Shown: piece after piece, positions 1 to 8,937 of the stretch
Layout: each line of letters starts with the position of its first letter
How positions within the stretch are numbered: the stretch's first letter is position 1
From: Euperipatoides rowelli
Taxonomy: Eukaryota > Onychophora > Udeonychophora > Euonychophora > Peripatopsidae
NCBI GenBank assembly: GCA_003024985.2
Contig: PXIH01S0000899.1
Strand: one strand, 5' to 3'
DNA: 12,939 bases
The notes under the pieces: generated by a model
The model's database searches: none
The model's input: only the letters and a program-made list of their open reading frames with translations
Told to the model about the DNA's origin: nothing
Program-made: the position numbers and the translations under genes

Positions 1-520
1 AAATTTTTATTTGAATAATTACTTGAAGTGTCCATACTTGTGAAGCCCCTGCACGTGAACAGGGTGATGGCGCTACTGTAAATATATCCGTACTGATAAG
101 GGCTCGTAAACCGGGTAACTCCTGTATTTTGTGTAAACACATTTTTTTTTTTAAAAAAAAAAGTTAGATTACATTTCAAACTCTCCTCCCATTCCCCTGA
201 TCACATATTGTCACATTTATCCTCCCCCCTCTCACATAATATAATTTATGGCTGATCTGGAATTAGATGGTAAATCTATAGATTAAAAGCAATAACATTA
301 AATGGAAAGATGCTTATTTGAACATATTATCTTGCATCTATAGACTATAACTGTGTGATTATAGTCTTCTATTTATAGATCAAGTTCTGATGCTTTAAAT
401 AAATTTAGGTCACTGATTAGAGAGGGGTGGAGGGGTGTAAAAAATCTAGGTTATTTATATTTTTTAAAAAATGTATAAAATGTATACTCAAATCAATGAG
501 GCCAATTCAACCAATTGTAT
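1..520. other. A+T-rich unique DNA before the hAT element
   Basis: No gene is supported. A T11/A10 foldback lies at 142-162. A small stem-loop at 342-367 has AGACTATAA and TTATAGTCT arms, widened by ATCTATA at 337-343 and TATAGAT at 374-380. The open frame beginning at 427 runs straight through the transposon boundary at 529, so it is best seen as chance. Confidence 0.6.
142..162. repeat. T11A10 foldback
   Basis: Eleven T directly followed by ten A. It is one of four T-then-A foldbacks in the window; the others are at 1444-1470, 2753-2768 and 12583-12610. Confidence 0.9.
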
Positions 521-528
521 ATCTAGAG
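521..528. repeat. Left target-site duplication of the hAT element
   Basis: ATCTAGAG directly abuts the CAGGGG terminus. It is identical to the 8 bases directly outside the other end (965-972), as expected for a hAT insertion. Confidence 0.88.
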
Positions 529-964
529 CAGGGGTTCCCAACCTTTTTATACCCAAGAGCACATTCTAAAATACCGTGTAGGGTGGCGGGCCCCATCTAT
601 ATTTTCCATAATGAGGAAAATATATGCACAGATGTCAAAAACGCAGTAGAATCTGGATTGTATCGCCTGTATTTAGACAATTCTCTAACTATCCCCACCA
701 CTACTCAATTCAACCGTCTGTGTGCATTGCACTCAAGTTCATCTGTGTTAACTTGGTACAAAAGGTGGAATTAAAGAGGTCGATTTACAAGAAAACAACT
801 GCCTAATATTGGTTGCCTAACCACTCACAATCTAAATCAATAGGATCCAGGCACCAGCAAGTTAACGTGAACAAGCTTTCATTTTGTGGTCGAACAGTGG
901 TGGGCACACACAAATTAGTCAAAGGGTGCCATGGTGCCCGCGGGCACAGGGTTGGGAACCACTG
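529..964. mobile_element. Non-autonomous hAT-type MITE, 436 bp
   Basis: The ends are short terminal inverted repeats: CAGGGGTTCCCAACC at 529-543 and GGTTGGGAACCACTG at 950-964, matching at 14 of 15 positions when one is reversed. The element is flanked on both sides by the identical 8-bp sequence ATCTAGAG (521-528 and 965-972). An 8-bp target duplication with CAG...CTG ends is the hallmark of the hAT superfamily. At 436 bp, with no open frame matching a transposase, it cannot encode its own enzyme and must have been moved by one supplied elsewhere. Its right end is G+C-rich and self-complementary, with GTGCCCGCGGGCAC just inside the repeat. An internal stem lies at 599-623 (ATATTTTCC / GGAAAATAT). 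The exact flanking duplication suggests a fairly recent insertion. Orientation is arbitrary, and the family name within hAT is not resolved. Confidence 0.88.
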
Positions 965-972
965 ATCTAGAG
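965..972. repeat. Right target-site duplication of the hAT element
   Basis: ATCTAGAG directly follows the ACTG terminus and matches 521-528 exactly. This fixes the element boundaries to the base. Confidence 0.88.
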
Positions 973-2199
973 TAAGATAAATGGAGATATGTGTGTAAAT
1001 TTTACTGGAGGGGGGAGGGGGTTGTTCGTAATCAATGAAATTTCTCTATACCAATCATATTACTCCTCTTATTTATAGTTGTCGTTCTATTGTGTAAAAT
1101 AGTTTGATTTTACTCATTCTACTGATTTGCGAAGATTCATTTTCAAAGACGGTGTTATCAAACTAAATCGGATGCGGCAAGAACAAAAGTGTGTCCACTT
1201 ATAAAGCTAAAAATATAATCGATTCAATGGCAAACAAGACAAAGAGCAAACAACTAGGTCTGCGTAAAAATTGGATTTTTCAATAACTACAGATGTTGAT
1301 GGATGGCTCTCCATCTTTTAATTGCGTGTGACTGACTGCAAGTGTGAGCATGAAAACTATCAGTTTTTTTATGCAACGGAAGCATTACGTCAAATATAAA
1401 AGACTTTACTCTTTTTTAAATGAAGCTCTGGATGTTGTTGTTGTTTTTTTTTTTTAATGAAAAAAAAAAATATTTTTAGATATAGGGAGTGACCTCGTAT
1501 TTTTTTATATGAATTAATTTCAAAGAAAGTCACTAAAATAATAATTCTCCACTTGGTTAAAAAAATGAATAAAAAATTATTTTAAGGTCAGAGGTCATAT
1601 AAACGTTCCATTGAGCCCTGAGAGTATTTTGTGATGTCATCACTAGCAAGCAGCAGCAAGCAATTTGAGCAATCTTTCACAGCGTAGAAACAACCTACAT
1701 TAGCCATGTATCAATCATGTTAGGTTCTTCCGTTTATTTTTTTAATAATTCAACTATTTAATTTAACTCGTTATGGATGGCGAAGATATTTCAACTATAC
1801 AATTCCTAGAGTGATAATTCTTACCAATTTGACCCCCTTGGCAGGGGAAGAATAGTGTCGGAACATTATCATCTGATGGGACTGTAATTATGGATGAACA
1901 CGAGAAACACACCCACATAGACTGGTTGATTTAATTTTATATAATCATATTTATAAATTAAACATATTTAAATAAAAAATATCAGTAAGAAGCTTTAAAA
2001 AAATTCATGCACTAAAAGTAAAAAGGGGAGTAAGGGGGCTGATGTCAAATAAATTACCCCCTTTTTTTTTGGTTAATGATTATGCCTAGTAATCTGTTTT
2101 TCCTGTATCTTGTTTTGAAGTTAATATTTTGTTGAAGATCTACTTATAAGAATGACATGAGCTGAAATATTTTGATAGATATATGGTGGGTCAAGTTCC
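973..2199. other. Gene-free A+T-rich stretch
   Basis: No open frame, RNA gene or transposon end is supported. A purine-rich G run lies at about 1007-1021. A T12-AATG-A11 foldback lies at 1444-1470. An imperfect stem pairs about 2020-2033 with about 2054-2066 (AAAAAGGGG against CCCCCTTTTT). The rest is unique-looking sequence. Confidence 0.55.
1444..1470. repeat. T12-AATG-A11 foldback
   Basis: Twelve T, the spacer AATG, then eleven A: a hairpin-capable homopolymer pair. Confidence 0.9.
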
Positions 2200-2440
2200 A
2201 TAAGCTACTCACCAATATGGCCGACGGTAGTAAGTTGAAATTATCTAAATTGGCGCTCAGCAAAGGATTATTTAATTTCTAGATTATCTTGGCGTTCAGG
2301 GTTATGGTAAGGTTATGACTGTAAAGGGAATATACTAAAATCGGTGAGAAAAAATTGTAATTCCACATGTAACTACATTTTAGTTGTCGTGCAACTCATA
2401 ACGTTAAGTTGGTGAGCAGATAACTGATCCTGACCTATAT
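2200..2440. repeat. Possible decayed inverted-repeat element
   Basis: CTACTCACCAA at about 2204-2214 is met in inverted orientation by TTGGTGAGCAG at about 2410-2420, matching at 10 of 11 positions and about 200 bp apart. Inside, TTGGCGCTCAG and TTGGCGTTCAG recur as near-identical direct copies (about 2250 and 2289). The enclosed segment is slightly richer in G+C than its flanks. No target duplication can be recognised. It may be an old MITE or coincidence. Confidence 0.2.
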
Positions 2441-3190
2441 GGGTGCATAATGGGCCAATTCATCTGTGGAAATTTAGGTCACATAGTAATATAAAGTCTG
2501 ACTATTGTTGATTTTTAAACTGTGTACAGGCATTTTTTTAATATTTAACTATAATTGATTTGATAGCCTACATGTTGGACTTCTGTATAAAAGGCCTATT
2601 AGTTGACCCTGTTTGTAGTGAACTCCATATTATTTCACCTATCCACTTTATCTCCATATGTCAAATATTATATTTAACATATATTTTTAATAATTAATAT
2701 ACATATAACAAAAGTCAATTCAAGTTCGATATTTACGATTTTAAGATAAGAATTTTTTTTAAAAAAAATCCAATCCATTAATAGATTAAAAGAGTTGAAA
2801 AAAATATCTTGAGGCTATTTTTTATTCCTGCATTATACAAAAACAATTTACATAATTAAACATCAAGCAGATCAATGTATTAAAAAAAATCCTAATCAAA
2901 CAGAGATGTAACATTTTTAAAAAAGAATTTCAAAGAATTAAAGGATAACTCAACATTATACACAACATCAAATATTTAGTAAATGGAACTACGATCGTAT
3001 TACTGCGGTATAAGATTTAAACACATGTCCATCTGTCCGAGGCAGTTCACCTGTCCAGATGACAGGTAAACCTTTTCAACATCAATTTTGTTAGACTACT
3101 TTACAATGATTTTGATGAGAGATATGCAGTAAAAACTACTGGTGAAAATAAATATGGGGATGGGGTAAATAAGGGGCCCAATACGAGTTA
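2441..3190. other. Gene-free A+T-rich stretch
   Basis: Nothing coding is supported. A T8A8 foldback lies at 2753-2768. A small stem-loop at 3049-3067 has ACCTGTC and GACAGGT arms with a 5-base loop. The remainder is low-complexity A+T-rich DNA. Confidence 0.55.
2753..2768. repeat. T8A8 foldback
   Basis: Eight T directly followed by eight A, a perfect 16-base palindrome. Confidence 0.9.
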
Positions 3191-3194
3191 CTGG

Positions 3195-3300
3195 GTTTTT
3201 GGTAATTTTGGTGAAGAATTAGGCAACAAATATTTTGGTGAATTCTATGCATCGGAGGATTTGGCAATGGGGAATTTTAGCGAATGAGGGTTAGGATTAA
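3195..3300 (-). repeat. Decayed dispersed repeat, copy 1
   Basis: ATTTTGGTGAA occurs twice about 27 bases apart (near 3204 and 3231). GTAATTTTGGTGA at 3202-3214 is an exact 13-base reverse complement of 4209-4221. ATTAGGCAA (3218-3226) likewise reads in reverse as TTGCCTAAT, found again near 4280. A GAATTC-containing patch is also shared. The strand is arbitrary and is set so that copy 2 is plus. The family is unknown. Confidence 0.35.
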
Positions 3301-4150
3301 AATACACAAACATGCACTAAAACTATTAAGGCTAACAATAGTCGAATAAGATTAGCAGAATTAGTTGTGGCAAAAAAATGAAAGAGTAAGAAAGAAACTT
3401 TATCGCCAAAATCTATGCTCCATTCTACAGAATCTCCGTCGTCAAAACTTTCTACACAAAGAATTTGCAATATATCCGTTGCCAAAATATCGTAAAATCT
3501 GGTTTTAGTACTAGTGACTTTAGACACCATTTTTGTTTTTATGGTAACCTGCGTACAATTGTACCAATGATGGTTCATCAGTATAATATGTTAGTAACTT
3601 AACTAATTTTTATTTAAAGTGAATATTTTTTTTACAGTAATAGTCCATAGTAAGTAGTGACTAACTGTTATTTCAATTCAGATAAGCGGTTATATACTGT
3701 CCTCAGTATATAAGATTTTCCAATGATAAAAAAAATATTGTTCTAGGCCCTAAGGAGGGGTCAATAAAGAAATTAAATGTGTTAACCATAGATGTTTTTT
3801 TTTTTTTTTTTTTTTCTACTTTTTACACTCAGGGATGTCAAGAGAGTATCCCACTAACAAAAATTGGAACCACGTGCATTGCTTTGAATCTGAGAATTCC
3901 GTTATATCCTATGCGGCTGCCTAATTTTTTTCAAATTTTTACCCTGACATTTTAGAATACCACCATTAGTATATTAGTAGTAGTACAAATGCTGCTGGTA
4001 ATAGTATTGAAACGAACTGGTGCTATGCTCAAATGACCAATGGAAATACACATACATTTAAGGGACTACAAATTTATAATTCCTGGTTGTAATAGTGAGA
4101 ATTTGCTTTATTAAAAGTCATTTTTGTATTTTTTGTTCAAATTTTTGTGT
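3301..4150. other. Gene-free stretch with poly-T
   Basis: The minus-strand open frame at 3297-3578 has no recognisable domain, and its sequence partly resembles the repeat next to it (for example CCGTTGCCAAAATATCG near 3476), so I do not call it a gene. A perfect 12-base palindrome GTACAATTGTAC lies at 3553-3564. A run of 21 T lies at 3795-3815. CAGGGATGTCAA at about 3832 resembles a hAT end but has no partner. Confidence 0.55.
3795..3815 (+). repeat. Poly-T, 21 bases
   Basis: Uninterrupted T run. It could be the A-tail of a minus-strand retroposon, but no retroposon body is recognisable beside it. Confidence 0.93.
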
Positions 4151-4204
4151 ACTTATTTTATATGATCATTACCCTAAAACTTGCTTTATCCTAAATTGCA
4201 CCCT

Positions 4205-4295
4205 AGACTCACCAAAATTACACTAAAATAGGGTCAATACCCTAGAATTCACACTAGCGCCTGGGTATCAAACTTATCATTGCCTAATCCTCCTA
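4205..4295 (+). repeat. Decayed dispersed repeat, copy 2
   Basis: This carries TCACCAAAATTAC (4209-4221), TAGAATTCAC (about 4243-4252) and ATTGCCTAATCCTCC (4279-4293). The same words occur in reverse complement at 3202-3300, though in a different order. A small stem lies inside, TAGGGT-CAAT-ACCCTA at 4229-4244. It appears to be a scrambled, old copy of the same family. Confidence 0.33.
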
Positions 4296-4416
4296 AAACT
4301 GGGTGTTGATTGGTTAACGGTTGGGTCAATGGAAGTTATGTCAATATCAAAAATGGTGGGGAGAAAATATTTGCACCTTTTGATTATCATAGGGTTGGGG
4401 CAGAGTAAATTTCACA

Positions 4417-4449
4417 CGTAGTTAGAGTTAGGGTAAGAGTAAGGTTAGG
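4417..4449 (+). repeat. Degenerate telomere-like patch
   Basis: A short run of TTAGAG, TTAGGG, TAAGAG, TAAGG and TTAGG words resembles a decayed animal telomere repeat (TTAGGG). Related scattered words occur upstream: GGGTTAGG near 3288 and CCCTAA/CCTAAA near 4170-4205. It is too short and diverged to be firm. Confidence 0.3.
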
Positions 4450-5307
4450 ACAAAAATAATAATTAAAAAAAAACATCTGAGCCCATACGCTATTTGTGAG
4501 GAATGTGCAATGGTAAGTTTAATAGCCAGACGCTAGTGAATTCACAGCACTGACCACGTGATCTATTTGGAATAAATTTATTGTTAACTGAATATTAAAA
4601 ACTTTTTAAATAATTAAATAAAAACTAGCTATATTTAGTACACAAATGTTGAAATAAAAATAACCAACTATTAATATCATTTCGATACAATGAAAATGAA
4701 TCAGTTATCAAAACAAAATAACGTGGCATTGTAATTCATTTTTCAATAAACTTGAAAACAAAACAATTTTTCCTGCAGATTAATCAAATGTTTATAAAGC
4801 AATTTGAAGTTATTTTTAGACGGGAGTTTTGAATTAGTCTAGTATAAATGCAATTTTGTCAGCAGTCGTTGGATATTATCTGTATTTGTAATCCAATCAA
4901 ATAACATATTTAAATAAATAGCTCCGGTGGATTTTGCTACAACTCCCTATGCAGTTTACCAGTTAAGCCTATTTGAATCGTAGACGGGGAAATTAAAGCT
5001 ACTGTTTGACAAACTAAGACTGATGTCAAATCTCTACAGAAAATAGGAAAAATATAGTTTAGCAAATTATGTTGCTTATTAAAATCTTTCCATAGATTAA
5101 ACTAAATAAGTTTAAGTGGTAATCATTTATCATTTTCTCAACGGTTAGAAATTGGGAACAGTAATATTGAAAGGAAGATGCGAAATACTGTACGTCATTC
5201 TCATACGTCATTAACCCTTTGACTATCACAATTTTCCCTGATTGGATAAGAGAAATTATTTCCTGTGTACAGGGGCATCAAAAATCTTATGAAAATTTAT
5301 TCCAAAG
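4450..5307. other. Gene-free A+T-rich stretch
   Basis: No coding or RNA gene is supported. The 9-base word TACGTCATT is repeated at 5191-5199 and 5204-5212, immediately followed by TTAACCCTTT at 5211-5220, a sequence that recurs inverted at 7695-7704. Confidence 0.55.
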
Positions 5308-5970
5308 TGAAAAGCACGATCATAAAAATGTGTTTGAACTCATAAATTTCATAGCAGTTCAATGGCAAATGTACAAATCCCATAACAGCTGGCATTGAAA
5401 CAAAAAAATAGAGTGCAAAGCATAGTTATAATAATATATTGTGTTAGCACTCATAAAAGTGACAATTTGTGCAAATTCCATAATAGCTGGCAGTGAAAAA
5501 AAAATCCAAAATACAAAGCATAGCCATATAAATAACTGTGTTCATACTCTCATAAGAGACAATTTGTCAAATCCCATAAGAGCTGGTAGTAAAAAAATTT
5601 CAAATTGCAAAGTATAGTAGTCATAATAGTTATAGTCATGACAATTTGTTCAAATTCCATACAGCTGATTGTAAAAAAAAAAATTAAAAATGCAAAGCAT
5701 AGTCATAATAATTTTGTTCGCACTCATAAAGGTGACAATTGGTGCAAATCCAATAAAAGCTGGCAGTGAAAAAAAATTCAAGTCTAAAGCATGTCATAAT
5801 AGTTGGACAATTTAAGAGCTGACTGCAGAAATTCAAAGTATAAAGCATAGTCATCATAGTTGTGTTTGCACTCATAAAAGATGACAATTTGTGCAAATGC
5901 CATAAGAGCTGGCATTGAAAAAAAAATCAAAATTCAAAACAGTCATAAGTGCTATATTTGCACTTATATA
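5308..5970. repeat. Tandem array, about 7 copies of a ~95-bp unit
   Basis: Each unit runs through AAAGCATAGTCATAAT, then TGTGTTTGCACTCATAAA, then GACAATTTGTGCAAAT, then CCATAAGAGCTGGCAGTG and an A-rich spacer. Anchoring on AGCT gives positions 5387, 5485, 5581, 5663, 5758, 5817 and 5907. Spacing is therefore 98, 96, 82, 95, 59 and 90 bases. The short fourth and sixth intervals reflect internal deletions; the sixth unit lacks the CACTCATAAA block. Copies are clearly diverged from one another. The minus-strand open frame at 5684-5896 lies wholly inside the array, and its peptide repeats with it, so it is not a gene. Confidence 0.87.
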
Positions 5971-6191
5971 TCCCACAACTGATTGAGTTGGGTCATCTTT
6001 CTACTTCTCTTAGTGTACTTTTAAAATACAATAGAGAGGACAAAATGTCACCAAGAATGAGGAATATGAAGAATGACTTTAACTATCTATTCCATAGAAA
6101 TATTAGTGAAGCAGACGTATTTTTACGCACAAGTGAAACAAAAAAGACTGCAATCACATCACTTGCACAAATCATTAAAGACTCACAATGA
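5949..6191 (+). other. Open frame of doubtful coding value, 80 codons
   Basis: The frame starts inside the last degenerate unit of the 95-bp array and ends at TGA 6189-6191. The part after about 6024 reads more like protein than its surroundings: charged and polar residues alternate with hydrophobic ones, and an internal ATG at 6045 would start a 48-residue product (MSPRMRNMKNDFNYLF... ending SLAQIIKDSQ). I recognise no domain, signal peptide or membrane segment. There is no supported promoter or splice site. It could be a small exon, a fragment of a decayed gene or mobile element, or chance. Only a transcript or homology match would decide, and chance is the safer default. Confidence 0.13.
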
Positions 6192-6876
6192 ATCGGAGTA
6201 TTTGAGTGAATAATTTCTATGATTTGGAAAAAGGAAAGCTTCAACTTTTTAAGCCATTAAGTGAATGGAATGATAGAAACTTTTTTGGTATCTCCCCCAT
6301 TCATATTTCTATCTCATGAATATTGGGCCAATTAATCTATATTTTTGGGGAGAGGTGGTAGAGTGGGGGAGAGTATTATGGGGTGAGAATCAATCAGTGA
6401 TTCATTGTCTCCTGACTGAGTCAATTGCCTGTTAAACTAAATTTTCATGAAAGAAATGGAATCTGAAGACTGGAGCACCTACAGAGTGAGAGGGAAAACT
6501 CACCCACCCCACCTCTCTTACACCCTCAAACCCCGATGAGGCCACCACCCTTGACACTAGTTGATCAAGGCAGTACAGTGCCTTCTATGCAATTGCACAA
6601 TTCTGCCAGTTCTAGAAAACCTTCAGATGGATTAAAGTATTAACCAACATTTAGGGAGGGGTGACTGTGGTGTATTTATATATTGAATACCACAGTGAAC
6701 AATTAGTCATACTCTGTCCATTTATTGCAGGCTTTTAGAACAGCATTCGTAGTAATGATTCAGAGCCGAGTAGTTCACTCATAAGTTATAGCAAATTTAC
6801 TATATCGAAAAAAATTAAAGAAAAACTATTTCAGATATTAATTTAAAATTGATTAAAACAGAAAGTAGATGAGAAT
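6192..6876. other. Gene-free stretch with purine- and pyrimidine-rich patches
   Basis: G/A-rich sequence at about 6349-6385 and C-rich sequence at about 6500-6550 stand out from the A+T-rich background. No gene, RNA or repeat unit is supported. Confidence 0.5.
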
Positions 6877-7530
6877 GTGCCTTCTGGCTCCATTTGGGTT
6901 TTTTCAAGATGGCGGAACTTCGACTGTTTCTTAAACGTAGAAGAGGTTTTAATGTCCATATATGGGCATATGACATCCCATTATATCACTTTTGGTTTTT
7001 TGCCCCACCCAATTGCAATGTGTAGTGACATCACTTCTAGTGTTTCTTGCCGCCATCTTGGATATGACATCATTTCCGGATGCTACTATTTCCAGATGCC
7101 CCATCCAGGTCTTTTCAAGATGGCGGAACTTCTGCTTGTTTCTTAAAAGTAGAATATGTCCATATATGGGCATATGACATCACATTATATCACTTTTGGT
7201 TTTTGCCCAACCTAATTCCAATGTGTAGTGACATCACTTCTGGTATTTCTTGCCGCCACCTTGGATATGACATCATTTCCGGATACCACTATTTCCGGAT
7301 GTCCATTCTGGTCTTTTCAAGATGGCTGAACTTCTGCCTGTTTCTTATAAGTAGAAGAGGTTTTTATGCAATATATGGGCATATGACATCACATATCACT
7401 TTTGGTTTTCGCCCCACCCAACTCCAATGTGCAGTGACATCACTTCTGGAATTTCTTTCCGCCATCTTGGATATGACATCATTTCCGGACGCCACTATTT
7501 CGAGATGCCACTATTCCCGAATAGCACTAT
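6877..7530. repeat. Tandem array, three ~200-bp units with promoter-like motifs
   Basis: The word TTTTCAAGATGG starts at 6901, 7112 and 7314, giving periods of 211 and 202 bases. The third unit ends near 7530. Each unit contains, in order, AAGATGGCGG (decayed to AAGATGGCTG in unit 3), CATATATGGGCATATGACATC, GCCCCACCCAA (or a variant), AGTGACATCACTTCTGG (or a variant), CCGCCATCTTGGATATGAC and CATTTCCGGA. CAAGATGGCGG near the start is the inverse of CCGCCATCTTG near the end, so each unit has 11-bp internal inverted repeats. TGACATCA or a one-base variant occurs nine times, three per unit. Units 1 and 2 hold CCATATATGG (6956-6965, 7160-7169), which unit 3 has lost. The overlapping open frames here on both strands (6877-7616 region) follow the repeat and are not credible genes. 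Confidence 0.92.
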
Positions 7531-8386
7531 ATACACTGTACATTATGAGATTTATGATTTTATGGCTTTGCTTTACACTTAAAATTTTTTTTCACTGCAA
7601 TGTCTTACCACAATAATAAGCAAGTTATTGAGTGAAAACTTGGATTAACACATGGCATGATTATATGATAGGATATGTATAATTTACTTGTGTAAAAGGG
7701 TTAAATCATTTGAGTACTGCAACGCTGTCACTTAAAAAAAATTATTGATAATATTCAAAACAGAATACCAAGTATTTCCAAACTAGAGTGATTCCAACAA
7801 ATCCAAAATCGAAATTAAAGTTTCAGCTACTTCTCTCGAATATTTACAAATCAAATCTGACAGTAATTTTATTAACTTTTAATGTCAAATATGTTTTCCC
7901 TTCCACTCTTCTCTCTATATAAAAATATAGTAGTCATAACTGCCTCGACATAAATCAAAAATAAAAATTCAATTATTTCCTCATGCTGTCAAATCTCAGA
8001 TTATCTTTTGTTTTTAATTAATAAAATATTTAAATACGAAAACATTTGATTCCAAAGGTAATTAATTACTTATAACATCAATAAAAACTTTGTTTTAAAT
8101 TTTTCTTTGGGGTAGGGAGGAAAGAAAAGAAACTAATAATAAAGGAATATGGCTGGAGGTGAAATTGAAATTTTCTTCATTTTTTTTTTTTTTATTTTTT
8201 TTTTTTATTTAACATTGAATATAGGTAAATGTTGTTTATTTATCTAAACAGGTACTTTCCCCCACGGGCGACTCAAAATAAATATTTTAAAATACATAGT
8301 AAATTCTTCTAGTTATGGAGTAGACAATGTCAACTTACCAATCAATCAATCATTTTAGATTATTAATAAGTAAAATATTTTAAAGA
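7531..8386. other. Gene-free A+T-rich stretch
   Basis: No coding or RNA gene is supported. AAAGGGTTAA at 7695-7704 is the inverse of 5211-5220. Long T runs lie at 8180-8193 and 8195-8206. An ATCA microsatellite of about 3.5 units lies near 8339-8352. Confidence 0.55.
8180..8206 (+). repeat. Interrupted poly-T
   Basis: T14-A-T12. No adjoining element is recognised. Confidence 0.92.
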
Positions 8387-8453
8387 TTAAAAGAACAAAA
8401 AAATGAGTGTGGAGGGACCCCCTCCCTCCACACTCATTTTTTTGTTCTTTTAA
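8387..8453. repeat. Perfect 31-bp inverted repeat with CCCCC loop
   Basis: The arms at 8387-8417 and 8423-8453 are exact reverse complements over all 31 bases, separated only by CCCCC. The arm runs TTAAAAGAAC, seven A, then TGAGTGTGGAGGGA. Pairing stops abruptly outside (A at 8386 opposite C at 8454). Transcribed from either strand it would form a 31-bp uninterrupted stem with a 5-base loop. Animal microRNA precursors normally carry mismatches and bulges, so perfect arms point rather to a recent template-switch event, a small-RNA hairpin of another kind, or a sequencing or assembly artefact. Confidence 0.95.
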
Positions 8454-8937
8454 CAGGGGGTGCGGGTTATATTTTAAATTAAAATAACTAAACTAAAACA
8501 AAACAAAAAAAATTCAAATTCTCAGAAATCTTTCGATTTTTAATCCTTATGTTCTGCAGTATAATAATTTCAAGCCTCAATTTGAATACAATATATTTAA
8601 TATTGCACAGTTCCTATAATAAGAAAACAGCCCCTCAAAACCCTGAATTCGGGCAGACAGTGAATGTCACGTTATGAAATTAAGCAAGTGGAAAATATTA
8701 TAACAATATATAAATAAAAATTAGAAGAAAATGGTTATAAAAATTTAAAAATGGAAATTTTCTTAAATTAATATGGTAGGTGCTGCACTCTGGTGAAACT
8801 TTGAAAATATGTGTTGATGATTTATAATATTATTAAGCGGTGTCAGTTGAAGTGTGCACATTTCGTGAGTCGTGAGCCCTTGTTCAAATCATATTTATTA
8901 TTTGATTAATTTTCATAAAATAGCCAAAAAATCCTGA
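8454..8937. other. Gene-free A+T-rich stretch
   Basis: Nothing beyond A+T-rich unique sequence and a short A+T palindromic patch near 8470-8490 is seen. Confidence 0.5.

Noticed and set aside
427-774. 115-codon plus-strand open frame near the left end
   Set aside because: It crosses the left boundary of the hAT MITE at 529 and has no recognisable domain, so it is a chance frame.
3297-3578. 93-codon minus-strand frame
   Set aside because: No domain, and part of it resembles decayed repeat words. Kept only as repeat context.
3832-3848. CAGGGATGTCAAG as a second hAT terminus
   Set aside because: No inverted partner (GACATCCCTG-like) and no 8-bp duplication found downstream.
7080-7616. 178-codon plus frame, longest in the window
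   Set aside because: It lies almost entirely in the ~200-bp tandem array, and its peptide repeats with the DNA unit. Overlapping frames on both strands are similarly open.
8387-8453. Calling the perfect hairpin a microRNA gene or a bacterial terminator
   Set aside because: The stem has no mismatches or bulges and the context is eukaryotic. Neither label is supported without small-RNA data.
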